From the NCBI RefSeq assembly GCF_004117855.1, contig NZ_QWBW01000044.1, positions 1-35,909 of the forward strand: 35,909 bases of DNA. The letters are read 5' to 3'. The stretch comes from Modicisalibacter coralii (lineage in GTDB: Bacteria; Pseudomonadota; Gammaproteobacteria; Pseudomonadales; Halomonadaceae). Numbering within the stretch: position 1 is the first letter of the stretch; each line of letters starts with the position of its first letter. The notes below the pieces were generated by a model. That model was not told the DNA's origin, searched no databases, and saw only the letters and a program-made list of their open reading frames with translations. A program made the translations under genes and the position numbers. This document shows, piece after piece, positions 1-9,496 of the stretch.

Positions 1-2
1 CC

Positions 3-731
3 GGCCAGTCGAACCTGAAGCGGGTGTATCTCGAGTGCGGCGGCAAGAGTCCCAATCTGGTCTTCGCCGACTGCAAGGACCTCGACGCCGTGGCCCGTCA
101 CGCCGCCGAGGCGATCTTCCACAACCAGGGCGAGGTGTGCATCGCCGGCTCCCGGCTGCTGGTCGAGAATTCGATCCGCGAGGCCGTCGTCGACAAGCTG
201 CTCGCCGCCGCCGAGAGCATGCAGCCCGGCGACCCGCTCGACCCGGCGAGCTTCATGGGCGCCATGGTCGACCGCACCCAGTATGAGCGGGTGCGCGACT
301 ACATTCGCCGCGGCGTCGAGGAGGGCGCGACCCTGCGCACCGGCAGCGACCCGGCCGCCGAGGGGCCGGGGCTGTTCATCGCGCCGACGGTGTTCGACGG
401 CGTCACCCCGCAGATGGCGATTGGCCGCGAGGAGATCTTCGGCCCGGTGCTGGCGGTGTTCGGCTTCGACAGCGAGGAAGAGGCCGTGCGGCTGGCCAAC
501 GACAGCGAGTACGGCCTGGCGGCCGGGGTCTGGAGCCAGGACATCGACCGCATCATGCGGGTGTCGCGGCGGCTCGAGTCGGGGCAGGTGTTCGTCAACA
601 ACTGGGCGGGAATGGACCAGACGGTGCCGTTCGGCGGCGTCAAGCAGTCGGGCAACGGCCGCGACAAGTCGCATCACTCGCTGGAGGAGTACTCCGAGCT
701 CAAGACGGTGTGGCTGTCGCTGGTGCCCTGA
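3..731 (+). CDS. puuC: Aldehyde dehydrogenase, PuuC type (3' part only)
   Basis: The gene enters from the left edge; only about 242 C-terminal residues are present and the frame is open to base 3. NAD(P)-dependent aldehyde dehydrogenases oxidise aldehydes to acids; PuuC acts on gamma-glutamyl-gamma-aminobutyraldehyde in putrescine breakdown. Visible are the LEcGGKSPN motif near the left edge, the catalytic cysteine in NQGEVC (codon at 138-140), the EEIFGPV motif and the PFGGVKQSGNGRD segment near the C-terminus. The ending, SLEEYSELKTVW, resembles the PuuC branch rather than betaine aldehyde dehydrogenases. A PuuR-like regulator lies convergently 63 bp away, which supports a polyamine or GABA role. 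The family call is firm; the exact substrate is inferred. Confidence 0.88.
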   Translation, partial: GQSNLKRVYLECGGKSPNLVFADCKDLDAVARHAAEAIFHNQGEVCIAGSRLLVENSIREAVVDKLLAAAESMQPGDPLDPASFMGAMVDRTQYERVRDYIRRGVEEGATLRTGSDPAAEGPGLFIAPTVFDGVTPQMAIGREEIFGPVLAVFGFDSEEEAVRLANDSEYGLAAGVWSQDIDRIMRVSRRLESGQVFVNNWAGMDQTVPFGGVKQSGNGRDKSHHSLEEYSELKTVWLSLVP

Positions 732-747
732 ACGCGGCACCTTTCAT

Positions 748-793
748 GACGCGGCCGTCCCGGTGAGGGGCGGCCGCCCCGGACACGGCCGTC
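748..793. terminator. Palindromic convergent-end element between puuC and puuR
   Basis: The 63-bp gap between two converging genes holds a perfect 14-bp palindrome (GGGGCGGCCGCCCC, 767-780). It is flanked by two near-identical 12-mers, GACGCGGCCGTC (748-759) and GACACGGCCGTC (782-793). All three share a CGGCCG core and can pair in several ways. It probably acts as a bidirectional terminator hairpin, but no T-tract follows, so rho-independent function is uncertain. Confidence 0.4.
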
Positions 794-794
794 G

Positions 795-1346
795 TCAAAA
801 CGTCTTGGCCGGGGTGCAGCAGCTCACCAGCCGGCACTCGCGCTTGCCGGGGTTGCGGAAACGGTGGGGGATGGCGGTGTTGAAGTAGTAGGCCTCGCCG
901 GGGCCCAGGGTGCGGGTCTCGATGCCGATGGTGATCTCGATCTCGCCCTCGAGGATCACTCCGGCTTCCTCGCCCTGGTGGGCGATCATCTCGCGTCCGG
1001 TGTCGGCGCCGCCGGGGTAGGTCTCGATCATGAACGACAATGATCGCGTCTGATGATTGCCGCCGACCAGCTTGTAGATCACGTCGCCGCTGCCGATGTC
1101 GGTCAGGTCCTCGGGGGAGTAGAAGACCTGATCGCGATTGTCCATGTCCAGTGTGAAGAAGTCGCCGACGCTGATGGGAATGGCGTCGAGTATCTTCTTC
1201 AGCGAGCTCACCGACGGACTGACCTTGCCCTGTTCGATCAGCGACAGGCTGGAATGGGTGACGCCGCAGCGCTTGGCCAGCTCGCGCTGGGAGATGCCGC
1301 GCAGGGTACGCAGGGCGCGCAGGCGCGGGCCGACATCATCTGACAT
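795..1346 (-). CDS. puuR: Cupin-domain HTH transcriptional regulator, PuuR-like
   Basis: This 183-residue protein is a cytoplasmic DNA-binding regulator. An XRE-type helix-turn-helix occupies about residues 8-60 (GISQRELAKRCGVTHSSLS at 17-35). A cupin domain follows at about 105-175, with the HQGEE motif (His123, Glu126-127) and His161 as likely cupin-pocket residues. Length and layout match E. coli PuuR, the putrescine-responsive repressor of the puu genes, including shared phrases such as EGEI and the TP-TF ending. The start sits directly at the common SD-(D/E)-G N-terminus. It converges on the puuC-like gene and follows gatB on the same strand after a strong hairpin. The ligand is inferred; it could control another aldehyde or amino-acid pathway. 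Confidence 0.82.
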   Translation of the reverse strand: MSDDVGPRLRALRTLRGISQRELAKRCGVTHSSLSLIEQGKVSPSVSSLKKILDAIPISVGDFFTLDMDNRDQVFYSPEDLTDIGSGDVIYKLVGGNHQTRSLSFMIETYPGGADTGREMIAHQGEEAGVILEGEIEITIGIETRTLGPGEAYYFNTAIPHRFRNPGKRECRLVSCCTPAKTF

Positions 1347-1366
1347 CCGGAAGATCCTTGTGGCGA

Positions 1367-1394
1367 GGCGGCCGGCGGCTTGCCGCCGGCCGCC
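1367..1394 (-). terminator. Perfect GC hairpin downstream of gatB
   Basis: A 13-bp perfect inverted repeat (1367-1379 and 1382-1394) separated by only TT lies 4 bp past the gatB stop and upstream of puuR on the same strand. It is almost entirely G and C. It probably ends or attenuates the gatCAB transcript and isolates puuR. There is no U-run after it, so it may work as an RNA 3'-end protector or through rho rather than as a classical intrinsic terminator. Confidence 0.5.
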
Positions 1395-1398
1395 GTCA

Positions 1399-2850
1399 TC
1401 ATGCGTTGTCGAGCTTGTCCTTGAGCAGTGCGTTGACCTGCTGCGGGTTGGCGGTACCGCGCGAGGCCTTCATCACCTGACCGACGAAGTAGCCGATCAT
1501 CTTGCCGCGCTTGTCCGGATCGGCTTCGCGGTACTGGGCGACCTGTACGGGGCTGTCGGCGATCACCTGATCGACCATCGCCTCGATGGCGCCGCTGTCG
1601 GTGACCTGCCGGAGACCCTGGGCGTCGATGATCGAGTCGGCGGTGTCGCCCTCGCCGTCCCACAGCGCGGCGAAGACCTTCTTGGCCGCCTTGCCGTTGA
1701 TGGTCTCGTCCTTGACGCGGGCCACCAGGCCACCGAGCTGGGCGGCCGAGACCGGGCTGTCGGCGATGTCGAGACCTTCCTTGTTGAGGCGGCCGGCGAG
1801 CTCGACCTGGACCCAGTTGGCGGCCAGCTTGGCATCGCCACCGGCGTCCTTGACCGCCTCGAAGTACTCCGCCATGGCCCGGCTCGACGACAGCACGCTG
1901 GCGTCGTAGGCCGACAGCCCCAGCTCGTTCTGGAAGCGCGCGCGCTTCTCGCTGGGCAGTTCCGGCAGGCTGGCGCGCAGGTGGTCGACGTAGGCCTGGT
2001 CGAGCACCACCGGCAGCAGGTCGGGGCAGGGGAAGTAACGATAGTCGTTGGCCTCCTCCTTGGTGCGCATGCTGCGGGTCTCGTCGTTCTCCGGGTCGTA
2101 CAGCCGGGTCTCCTGGATCACGCTGCCGCCGTCCTCGAGCAGTTCGACCTGGCGTTCGATCTCGAAGGCGATCGCGCGCTCCACGAAGCGGAAGGAGTTG
2201 ACGTTCTTGACCTCGGCGCGGGTGCCCAGCGATGCCTGGCCCCGGGGGCGCACCGAGACGTTGACGTCGCAGCGCATCGAGCCCTCGGCCATGTTGCCGT
2301 CCGAGATGCCCAGGTAGGTGACGATGGCGTGGATCGCCTTGAGATAGGCGGCGGCCTCCTTGGCGGAGCGCATGTCGGGCTCGGAGACGATCTCCAGCAG
2401 CGGCGTGCCGGCGCGGTTGAGATCGATGCCGGTCATGCCGTGGTAGTCCTCGTGCAGCGACTTGCCGGCATCCTCCTCGAGGTGGGCGTGGTGCACGCGA
2501 ATGCGCTTGGCGCTGCCGTCGTCGAGGGTAATCTCGACCTCACCCGGGCCGACGATCGGCTGATACATCTGGCTGGTCTGATAGCCCTTGGGCAGGTCGG
2601 GGTAGAAGTAGTTCTTGCGATCGAAGATCGAGGTCTCGGGGATCTCGGCATCGATGCCCAGGCCGAACTTGACGGCCATCGCCACGGCCCCCTCGTTGAG
2701 CACCGGCAGCACGCCCGGCAGGCCCAGGTCGACGGCGCAGGCCTGGGTGTTGGGCTCGGCGCCGAAGGCGGTGGAGGCCCCGGAGAAGATCTTCGACTGG
2801 GTGGCGAGCTGGACGTGGACCTCCAGCCCGATCACGGCTTCCCATTGCAT
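1399..2850 (-). CDS. gatB: Asp/Glu-tRNA amidotransferase subunit B
   Basis: GatB (483 residues) is the kinase and tRNA-recognition subunit of the GatCAB complex. It activates Glu-tRNA(Gln) and/or Asp-tRNA(Asn) with ATP so that ammonia from GatA can amidate the amino acid. The N-terminus begins with [13 protein letters not shown], the typical GatB opening, followed by the cradle domain with the [11 protein letters not shown](T/I)S motif near residues 81-95. The C-terminal part (about 340-483) is the YqeY-like helical domain, ending in [17 protein letters not shown]. The ATG overlaps the gatA stop (ATGA) and has an AAGGAG ribosome-binding site inside the end of gatA, indicating translational coupling. 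It is the last gene of gatC-gatA-gatB. Confidence 0.97.
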   Translation of the reverse strand: MQWEAVIGLEVHVQLATQSKIFSGASTAFGAEPNTQACAVDLGLPGVLPVLNEGAVAMAVKFGLGIDAEIPETSIFDRKNYFYPDLPKGYQTSQMYQPIVGPGEVEITLDDGSAKRIRVHHAHLEEDAGKSLHEDYHGMTGIDLNRAGTPLLEIVSEPDMRSAKEAAAYLKAIHAIVTYLGISDGNMAEGSMRCDVNVSVRPRGQASLGTRAEVKNVNSFRFVERAIAFEIERQVELLEDGGSVIQETRLYDPENDETRSMRTKEEANDYRYFPCPDLLPVVLDQAYVDHLRASLPELPSEKRARFQNELGLSAYDASVLSSSRAMAEYFEAVKDAGGDAKLAANWVQVELAGRLNKEGLDIADSPVSAAQLGGLVARVKDETINGKAAKKVFAALWDGEGDTADSIIDAQGLRQVTDSGAIEAMVDQVIADSPVQVAQYREADPDKRGKMIGYFVGQVMKASRGTANPQQVNALLKDKLDNA

Positions 2851-4310
2851 CAGGCGTTCTCCTTACCGAAAGCGGGCTGGCGGCGGTGCCAGTCGGTGGA
2901 CTGCTGGAAGCGGTGGGCGACGTTGAGCAGCCGCGCCTCGGCGAAGTGCGGGCCGAGGATCTGCAGGCCGACCGGGCGGCCGTTCGCGAAGCCGGCCGGC
3001 ACGCTGAGGCCGGGAATGCCCGCCAGGTTGATGGCGATGGTGTAGACGTCCTGCAGATACATGGCCACCGGGTCGGACTTGGCGCCCAGATCGAAGGCGG
3101 GCGTCGGCGAGGCCGGACCCATCAGCACGTCGACGTCCTCGAAGGCGTCGATGAAGTCCTGGCGGATCAGGCGGCGGACCTGCTGGGCCTTCTTGTAGTA
3201 GGCGTCGAAGAAGCCTTCCGACAGCGTATGGGTGCCGATCAGGATGCGCCGCTTGACCTCCTCGCCGAAGCCCTCGGCGCGGGAGCGCTTGTAGAGGTCG
3301 ATCAGGTCGGTGGGGTTTTCGCAGCGATGGCCGAAGCGCACGCCATCGAAACGCGACAGGTTGGAGGACGCCTCGGCCGGGGCGATCACGTAATAGGCGG
3401 GAATCGCCAGATCGGTGTGCGGCAGGCTGACCTCGCGCACGCTGGCGCCCAGCGACTCGTAGACGCGGATCGCCTCGCGCACCGCGCTCTCCACGGCGGG
3501 TGACAGGCCGTCGCCGAAATACTCCTTGGGCAGGCCGATCTTGAGCCCCGACAACGAGGCCTCGAGGGTCTCGCGGTAATCGGGCACGCCGCGCGCCACG
3601 CTGGTGGAGTCGCGCAGGTCGTGACCGGCGATGGCGCCGAGCAGCAGGGCGCAGTCCTCGGCGCTGCGCGCCATGGGGCCGGCCTGGTCGAGGCTCGAGG
3701 CATAGGCGACCATGCCGTAGCGCGAGACGCGGCCATAGGTGGGCTTGAGCCCGGTGATGCCGCAGAAGGCGGCCGGCTGGCGGATCGAGCCGCCGGTGTC
3801 GGTGCCCAGCGCCGCGGGGACCAGCCCGGCGGCGACCGCCGCGGCACTGCCGCCGGAACTGCCGCCGGGCACCGCGGCGAGATCCCAGGGGTTCTTGACC
3901 GGGCCGTAGTAGCTGTTCTCGTTGGACGAGCCCATGGCGAACTCGTCCATGTTGGTCTTGCCGAGGCTCACGCTACCGGCGGCGGCGAGCTTCTCGACCA
4001 CGCTGGCGTCGTAGGGCGAGACGAAGTTGTCGAGCATCCGCGAGCCGCAACTGGTGCGTACGCCCTGGGTGCAGAAGATGTCCTTGAGCGCCAGCGGCAG
4101 GCCGGTGAGCGGGCCGGCCTGGCCCGAAGCGCGGGCCTGGTCGGCGCGGTCTGCCGCCTCGAGCGCGGCGTCTGCCGTTACGGTGATGAAGCTGTTGAGT
4201 TCGCCGTCGAGGCGGTCGATGCGCGCGAGCAGCGCCTCGGTCAGCTCACGGCTGGAAAACTCGCCGGCGGCCAGTGCCGCGGCCAGTTCGGTGAGAGTCT
4301 TGTCGTGCAT
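2850..4310 (-). CDS. gatA: Asp/Glu-tRNA amidotransferase subunit A
   Basis: GatA (486 residues) is the glutaminase subunit: it hydrolyses glutamine and channels ammonia to GatB. The amidase signature is complete: Lys76 (in LPLALKDIF), Ser151 in the [14 protein letters not shown] stretch and Ser175 in [11 protein letters not shown] form the Ser-cisSer-Lys catalytic triad known from the family. Full family length. It lies between gatC (45-bp gap) and gatB (4-base overlap), so all three subunits are probably made from one message. The presence of GatCAB implies that at least one of Gln-tRNA or Asn-tRNA is made by transamidation in this organism. Confidence 0.97.
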   Translation of the reverse strand: MHDKTLTELAAALAAGEFSSRELTEALLARIDRLDGELNSFITVTADAALEAADRADQARASGQAGPLTGLPLALKDIFCTQGVRTSCGSRMLDNFVSPYDASVVEKLAAAGSVSLGKTNMDEFAMGSSNENSYYGPVKNPWDLAAVPGGSSGGSAAAVAAGLVPAALGTDTGGSIRQPAAFCGITGLKPTYGRVSRYGMVAYASSLDQAGPMARSAEDCALLLGAIAGHDLRDSTSVARGVPDYRETLEASLSGLKIGLPKEYFGDGLSPAVESAVREAIRVYESLGASVREVSLPHTDLAIPAYYVIAPAEASSNLSRFDGVRFGHRCENPTDLIDLYKRSRAEGFGEEVKRRILIGTHTLSEGFFDAYYKKAQQVRRLIRQDFIDAFEDVDVLMGPASPTPAFDLGAKSDPVAMYLQDVYTIAINLAGIPGLSVPAGFANGRPVGLQILGPHFAEARLLNVAHRFQQSTDWHRRQPAFGKENA

Positions 4311-4355
4311 GGGGCGTTGGCTCCGTGGAAAGCGGGTCCGGCGGGCGGGCGTCGT

Positions 4356-4643
4356 TTACTCGACGACCCGGGGTACCAGATAGAGGCCGTTCTCGACGGC
4401 CGGCGCACAGCGCTGAAAGCGCTCGCGCTGATCGGTCTCGGTGACCTCGTCGGCGCGCAGGCGCTGGGTGGCGTCCAGCGGATGGGCGAGCGGCGCGACG
4501 CCGTCGGTTTCCACGGCCTGGAGACGGTCGACCATTTCCAGGATCCGGCTCAGGTCGTCCACGTAACCTGCGGCCTCGTGATCGTCGAGCCCCAGGCGGG
4601 CGAGGTGGGCGGCCCGCCGTACGTCTTCGGGTTCAAGCGCCAT
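4356..4643 (-). CDS. gatC: Asp/Glu-tRNA amidotransferase subunit C
   Basis: GatC (95 residues) is the small belt-like subunit that wraps the GatA-GatB interface and stabilises GatA. The sequence has the usual opening, with (V)[13 protein letters not shown] at about 8-20, then a central [23 protein letters not shown] segment and a C-terminal [12 protein letters not shown] tail. The reading frame stays open upstream to 4901, but homology begins at MALEPEDV, which has a purine-rich AAGGAAG about 10 bases ahead, so I place the start at 4643. It is the first gene of the gat operon and is divergent from mreB across 193 bp. Confidence 0.93.
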   Translation of the reverse strand: MALEPEDVRRAAHLARLGLDDHEAAGYVDDLSRILEMVDRLQAVETDGVAPLAHPLDATQRLRADEVTETDQRERFQRCAPAVENGLYLVPRVVE

Positions 4644-4758
4644 AACGTCGGCTTCCTTCAGTGCGATGGCAATGCGTGTCGACCGCGGACGGGCGGCCAC
4701 GGTCGACGGGTGTCGTGAAATAGGCGAAACGGTACCACAACTCCGTGTGACGGGCATC

Positions 4759-4787
4759 TTGCTTGCCGCCTTGTCCCCGCGATGATA
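4759..4787 (+). promoter_or_regulatory. Possible sigma-70 promoter for mreB
   Basis: The 193-bp divergent gap between gatC and mreB must hold promoters for both operons. On the plus strand a TTGCTT (4759-4764) is followed after 17 bases by a weak ATGATA/TGATAC -10 (4782-4788), about 50 bases before the mreB ATG. The match is modest. I could not pick a convincing minus-strand promoter for gatC; the TTGTGG and TATTTC hexamers there are badly spaced. Confidence 0.3.
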
Positions 4788-4827
4788 CCGTTTGCGTCCG
4801 CACAGGGTTCCGGTCTGGACTAGGTGA

Positions 4828-5874
<1,047 letters not shown>

Positions 5875-5912
5875 ACGGACGGCGCCGGCGCGGCGTCGTT
5901 TCGCGTTTGCAG

Positions 5913-5929
5913 CGCGCCGTTGCGGCGCG
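5913..5929 (+). terminator. Stem-loop between mreB and mreC (partial terminator or attenuator)
   Basis: A perfect 7-bp stem CGCGCCG/CGGCGCG with a TTG loop lies 39 bp after the mreB stop. No U-tract follows (TCTCGGGTTC). It is likely to lower read-through or set differential stability between the mreB and mreCD parts of the message; termination itself is unproven. Confidence 0.4.
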
Positions 5930-5965
5930 TCTCGGGTTCTTGGCCAGTTCGCAGGGAGTCGTTCT

Positions 5966-6871
5966 ATCAAACCGCTGTTCTCGCAGGGTCCCGCACCCGG
6001 CTACCGCATGCTGCTGTGCGCCTTCATCGCCTTCGCGTTGATGTTCGCCGAGCATCGCCTGCCGCGCGTCGCGGAACTGCGGGCGCACCTGTCGACCGTG
6101 GTCACGCCGGTGCAGTGGCTGGTCAGCCTGCCCAGTGACGCGCTGTCCTGGGGGGCGCTGGTGGTCTCGGATCAGTCGCGTCTGGTCGACGAGAACCGGC
6201 GCCTGCGCCAGCAACTGCTGACCATGTCCCACCGGGTGCAGCGCATGGCCAGCCTGACCGCCGAGAACGTGCGCCTGCGCGAGCTGCTCGATGCCGCCCA
6301 GCGTCGTGAGGTCCCCTACATCACCGCCGAGCTGTTGTCGCTGGATTCGGACCCCTTTACCCATCAGATGGTCATCGACCGCGGTCGCAGCGACGGCGCC
6401 TACGTCGGCCAGCCGGTGATGGACGCGTCGGGGCTGATCGGCCAGGTGATCGCCGTATCGGCGTATACCAGCCGGGTGTTGATGGTCGCCGACGCCAGTC
6501 ACGCGGTGCCCGTGCAGGTCAATCGCAACGGTCTGCGCTTCATCGTCCAGGGCACCGGCAGCTACGATGTGCTCGACGTGCTGCACGTGCCCGATACCGC
6601 CGATATCCGCCCGGGTGACCTGCTGGTCACCTCCGGCCTGGCCGGGCGCTTTCCGGAAGGTTACCCGGTCGCGCGGGTTCGCGAGGTGGTGCACGACCCG
6701 GGCGCACCGTTCGCCCAGGTGACCGCCGAGCCGGTGGCCCAGCCGGAACGCTCCCGGCATTTCCTGCTGCTGTTTCCGCCGCCGCGACCCACGCGAATTC
6801 CCGTCAGCGATACCGCCCGTCATGCCGCCGAGCGGGTCAGCGGCATGACGGCGGACGAGGAGACGCCATGA
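5966..6871 (+). CDS. mreC: Rod-shape-determining protein MreC (probable ATC start)
   Basis: MreC is a bitopic inner-membrane protein whose periplasmic part scaffolds elongasome enzymes. The first ATG is at 6008, giving 287 residues, but codons 5966-6007 read [14 protein letters not shown], which lines up with the conserved MreC N-terminus (E. coli begins MKPIFSRGPS). The codon aligned with the initiator Met is ATC at 5966, seven bases after a GGGAG ribosome-binding site (5954-5958); the ATG at 6008 has no such site. I therefore annotate an ATC start (301 residues) and keep 6008 as the conventional alternative. A membrane helix (about [14 protein letters not shown]), a coiled coil (about 65-110) and the beta-domain follow. 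It overlaps mreD by ATGA. Confidence 0.9.
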   Translation: MKPLFSQGPAPGYRMLLCAFIAFALMFAEHRLPRVAELRAHLSTVVTPVQWLVSLPSDALSWGALVVSDQSRLVDENRRLRQQLLTMSHRVQRMASLTAENVRLRELLDAAQRREVPYITAELLSLDSDPFTHQMVIDRGRSDGAYVGQPVMDASGLIGQVIAVSAYTSRVLMVADASHAVPVQVNRNGLRFIVQGTGSYDVLDVLHVPDTADIRPGDLLVTSGLAGRFPEGYPVARVREVVHDPGAPFAQVTAEPVAQPERSRHFLLLFPPPRPTRIPVSDTARHAAERVSGMTADEETP

Positions 6872-7353
6872 TCGGTTCGCTGCGCGGCCTGGTGATGATC
6901 TGGACGACCCTGGTGCTGGCCCTGTGCCTGCAGGTCATGCCGTTGCCCGATGCCTGGCTGGTCTGGCGGCCCGACTGGCTGGGGCTGATGCTGGTCTACT
7001 GGTGCGTGGTGGCGCCGCAGCGCGTGGGCGTCTTCTACGGCTTCCTGTTCGGGCTGCTGCTCGATCTGCTCGAGGGCGCGCCACTGGGGCAGAACGCCCT
7101 GGTGCTGTCGTTGCTCACCTATCTGGCGCTGCTGGTCTACCAGCGGATGCGCGCCTATGCGCTGATTCAGCAGGCGGTGCTGGTGTTCATCATCCTGGGG
7201 ATCGCGCAACTGCTCGAGCAGTGGCTGAGAACCATCTTCGGGCCCTTCGCCATCAACCTGGTCTTCCTGCTGCCGGCGCTGATCGGCGCCGTGCTCTGGC
7301 CCTGGCTGTTCACCATGCTGCAGATGCTGCGGCGGCGTCTCGGCGTGACCTGA
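6868..7353 (+). CDS. mreD: Rod-shape-determining membrane protein MreD
   Basis: MreD (161 residues) is a small polytopic inner-membrane protein of the MreBCD elongasome. The sequence is hydrophobic throughout with about five membrane segments. It carries the family's [33 protein letters not shown]-type region around residues 46-77, split here by charged turns. Its ATG overlaps the mreC stop, so it is translationally coupled. Length matches E. coli MreD (162). Confidence 0.95.
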   Translation: MIGSLRGLVMIWTTLVLALCLQVMPLPDAWLVWRPDWLGLMLVYWCVVAPQRVGVFYGFLFGLLLDLLEGAPLGQNALVLSLLTYLALLVYQRMRAYALIQQAVLVFIILGIAQLLEQWLRTIFGPFAINLVFLLPALIGAVLWPWLFTMLQMLRRRLGVT

Positions 7354-7400
7354 CACGCCGGCCTGGCGTCGGCGCATCCGCAATCCGAGGAGGGATTTCC

Positions 7401-7994
7401 ATGCCACCCGTTCTGCGCCTGGCCTCGGCGTCCCCGCGCCGTCGCGAACTGCTCGCCTCGATCGGCGTCGACGTCGAGGTGGCGCCGGTCGACATCGACG
7501 AGACGCCGCGGTCCGGCGAGCCGCCCGCCGACTACGTCGCCCGCCTGGCCCGCGCCAAGGCCGAGGCCGGCGGCGTCGGTACCCGACTGCCGACCCTGGG
7601 CTCGGATACCGCGGTGGTGGTGGCCGGGCGCATCCTCGGCAAGCCCCGCGATCGTCGGCATGCCGGCGAGATGCTCGCTGCTCTGAGCGGGGGTTGGCAC
7701 GAGGTGCTCACCGCCGTGGCGGTCAGCGGGCCGAGCGGGATGCTCGAGGCCTGCGTGACGACGCGGGTCGCCATGCGCGCCATCGGCGAGGCGGAGATGG
7801 CGGCCTACTGGGCCACCGGGGAGCCCGCCGACAAGGCGGGGGGCTACGCCATCCAGGGTCACGCGGCGATCTTCGTCGAACGCATCGAGGGCAGCCATTC
7901 GGCGGTGGTCGGGCTGCCGCTGTTCGAGACCGCCGAGTTGCTTGAGCGTCAGGGCATCGCGTTGTGGCCGACGCCGCGCCCGGCTGTGTCATAA
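7401..7994 (+). CDS. maf: Maf-family nucleotide pyrophosphatase (YhdE type)
   Basis: The 197-residue product is a Maf protein, an inosine-triphosphatase-like fold enzyme that hydrolyses non-canonical or pyrimidine nucleoside triphosphates; the YhdE branch prefers dTTP and UTP. Key motifs are [12 protein letters not shown] (7-18), SDTAVVV (around 70), GKPRD, and KAGGYAIQG with the conserved lysine and aspartate. The frame is open far upstream, but the start at 7401 has a strong GAGGAGGG site (7387-7394) and matches the family N-terminus. It lies in the classical mreBCD-maf-rng order. Confidence 0.93.
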   Translation: MPPVLRLASASPRRRELLASIGVDVEVAPVDIDETPRSGEPPADYVARLARAKAEAGGVGTRLPTLGSDTAVVVAGRILGKPRDRRHAGEMLAALSGGWHEVLTAVAVSGPSGMLEACVTTRVAMRAIGEAEMAAYWATGEPADKAGGYAIQGHAAIFVERIEGSHSAVVGLPLFETAELLERQGIALWPTPRPAVS

Positions 7995-8028
7995 TCGCGA
8001 GCAAAGCCTTCTTCACAAGGATCGGTGC

Positions 8029-9492
8029 ATGAGCGGCGAGGTACTCATCAACCTGACCCCGATGGAAACCCGCGTGGCGGTGGTCGAGAACGGGGTGCTG
8101 CAGGAAGCCTTCATCGAGCGCAGCCGACGCCGCGGCATCGTCGGCAACATCTACAAGGGCCGGGTGGCGAGGGTCCTGCCCGGGATGCAGGCCGCCTTCA
8201 TCGACATCGGTCTCGAGCGTGCGGCGTTCATCCACGCCAACGAGGTGATGCCGCCCAACACCCCGGCCGACGAGCAGGTCTCGATCAGCCAGTTGCTGCA
8301 CCAGGGCCAGCCGCTGGTCGTGCAGGTCACCAAGGATCCGATCGGTTCCAAGGGCGCGCGCCTGACCACTCATCTCTCGGTGCCGTCGCGCTACCTGGTC
8401 TACATGCCCGATTCGCCCCACACCGGGGTCTCCCAGCGCATCGAGGACGACGCCGAGCGCGAGCGGCTGCGGGCGCTGGTCGAGACCTGTCTGGACGAAT
8501 TCGATCAGGGCGTGCCGGGGGGCTTCATCATCCGCACCGCTGCCGAAGGGGTGGGGAGCGAGGAACTGCTCACCGACATGCAGTTCCTGCGGCGCCTGTG
8601 GCGCAAGGTCGAGGAGCGCAAGGTCACCGCGCCGGCACCCAGTCGCATCTACGACGACCTGCCGCTGTTCATCCGCACCCTGCGCGACGTGATGCGCGAC
8701 GACATCGAGAAGGTGCGCATCGACTCCCGCGAGAACTATCACAAGTTGATCGAGTTCGCCGAGGAGTTCATGCCCGATGTCGTCGAGCGCATCGAGTACT
8801 ACCCCGGCGAGCGGCCGATCTTCGATCTGTTCAGTGTCGAGGACGAGATCCACAAGGCGCTGGGGCGCAAGGTCCAGCTCAAGTCCGGCGGCTATCTGGT
8901 GATCGACCAGACCGAGGCGATGACCACCATCGACGTCAACACCGGCGGCTACGTGGGGCATCGCAACCTCGAGGAGACGATCTTCAAGACCAATCTCGAG
9001 GCGGCCACGGCGATCGCCCGGCAGCTGCGGCTGCGCAATCTCGGCGGGATCATCATCATCGACTTCATCGACATGGAGGACAGCGAGCACCAGCGCCAGG
9101 TGCTGCGCGTGCTCGAGAAGTCGCTGGAGCGCGACCATGCCAAGAACAAGCTGACCGGCGTCACCGAGCTGGGCCTGGTCCAGCTGACCCGCAAGCGTAC
9201 CCGCGAGAGCCTCGAGCAGACGCTGTGCGAACCCTGCCCGACCTGCCAGGGGCGGGGCACGCTGAAGACGCCGGAGACGGTCTGCTACGAGATCTTTCGC
9301 GAGATCCTGCGCGAGGAACGCGCCTACAGTCCCGAGACCTACATGGTGCTGGCCTCCCAGGCGGTGGTCGATCGGCTGCTCGACGAGGAGTCCGCCGCGG
9401 TCGCCGACCTGGAGATCTTCATTGGCAAGACCATCCGCTTCCAGGTCGAGACGCACTACTCCCAGGAGCAGTACGACATCGTGCTGATGTAA
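8029..9492 (+). CDS. rng: Ribonuclease G
   Basis: RNase G (487 residues) is the short RNase E paralogue that matures the 5' end of 16S rRNA and degrades some mRNAs. An S1 domain occupies about 35-125. The DNase-I-like catalytic domain has the Mg-binding aspartates Asp302 (in TIDVNTGGYVG) and Asp345 (in IIIDFIDM), equivalent to D303 and D346 of RNase E. The zinc-link CPTC is at Cys403 and Cys406. The C-terminal disordered scaffold of RNase E is absent, which identifies RNase G. The start at 8029 fits the MSGEVLINLTPMETRVA opening, with AAGGAT ahead of it. Next gene yhdP follows after 4 bp. Confidence 0.96.
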   Translation: MSGEVLINLTPMETRVAVVENGVLQEAFIERSRRRGIVGNIYKGRVARVLPGMQAAFIDIGLERAAFIHANEVMPPNTPADEQVSISQLLHQGQPLVVQVTKDPIGSKGARLTTHLSVPSRYLVYMPDSPHTGVSQRIEDDAERERLRALVETCLDEFDQGVPGGFIIRTAAEGVGSEELLTDMQFLRRLWRKVEERKVTAPAPSRIYDDLPLFIRTLRDVMRDDIEKVRIDSRENYHKLIEFAEEFMPDVVERIEYYPGERPIFDLFSVEDEIHKALGRKVQLKSGGYLVIDQTEAMTTIDVNTGGYVGHRNLEETIFKTNLEAATAIARQLRLRNLGGIIIIDFIDMEDSEHQRQVLRVLEKSLERDHAKNKLTGVTELGLVQLTRKRTRESLEQTLCEPCPTCQGRGTLKTPETVCYEIFREILREERAYSPETYMVLASQAVVDRLLDEESAAVADLEIFIGKTIRFQVETHYSQEQYDIVLM

Positions 9493-9496
9493 GCCC

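Noticed and set aside
1138-3045. 635-codon plus-strand open frame opposite gatB/gatA
   Set aside because: It runs antisense to strongly conserved gatB and gatA, has no family motifs and has the Val/Leu/Gly/Asp/His-rich composition typical of mirror frames in high-GC DNA.
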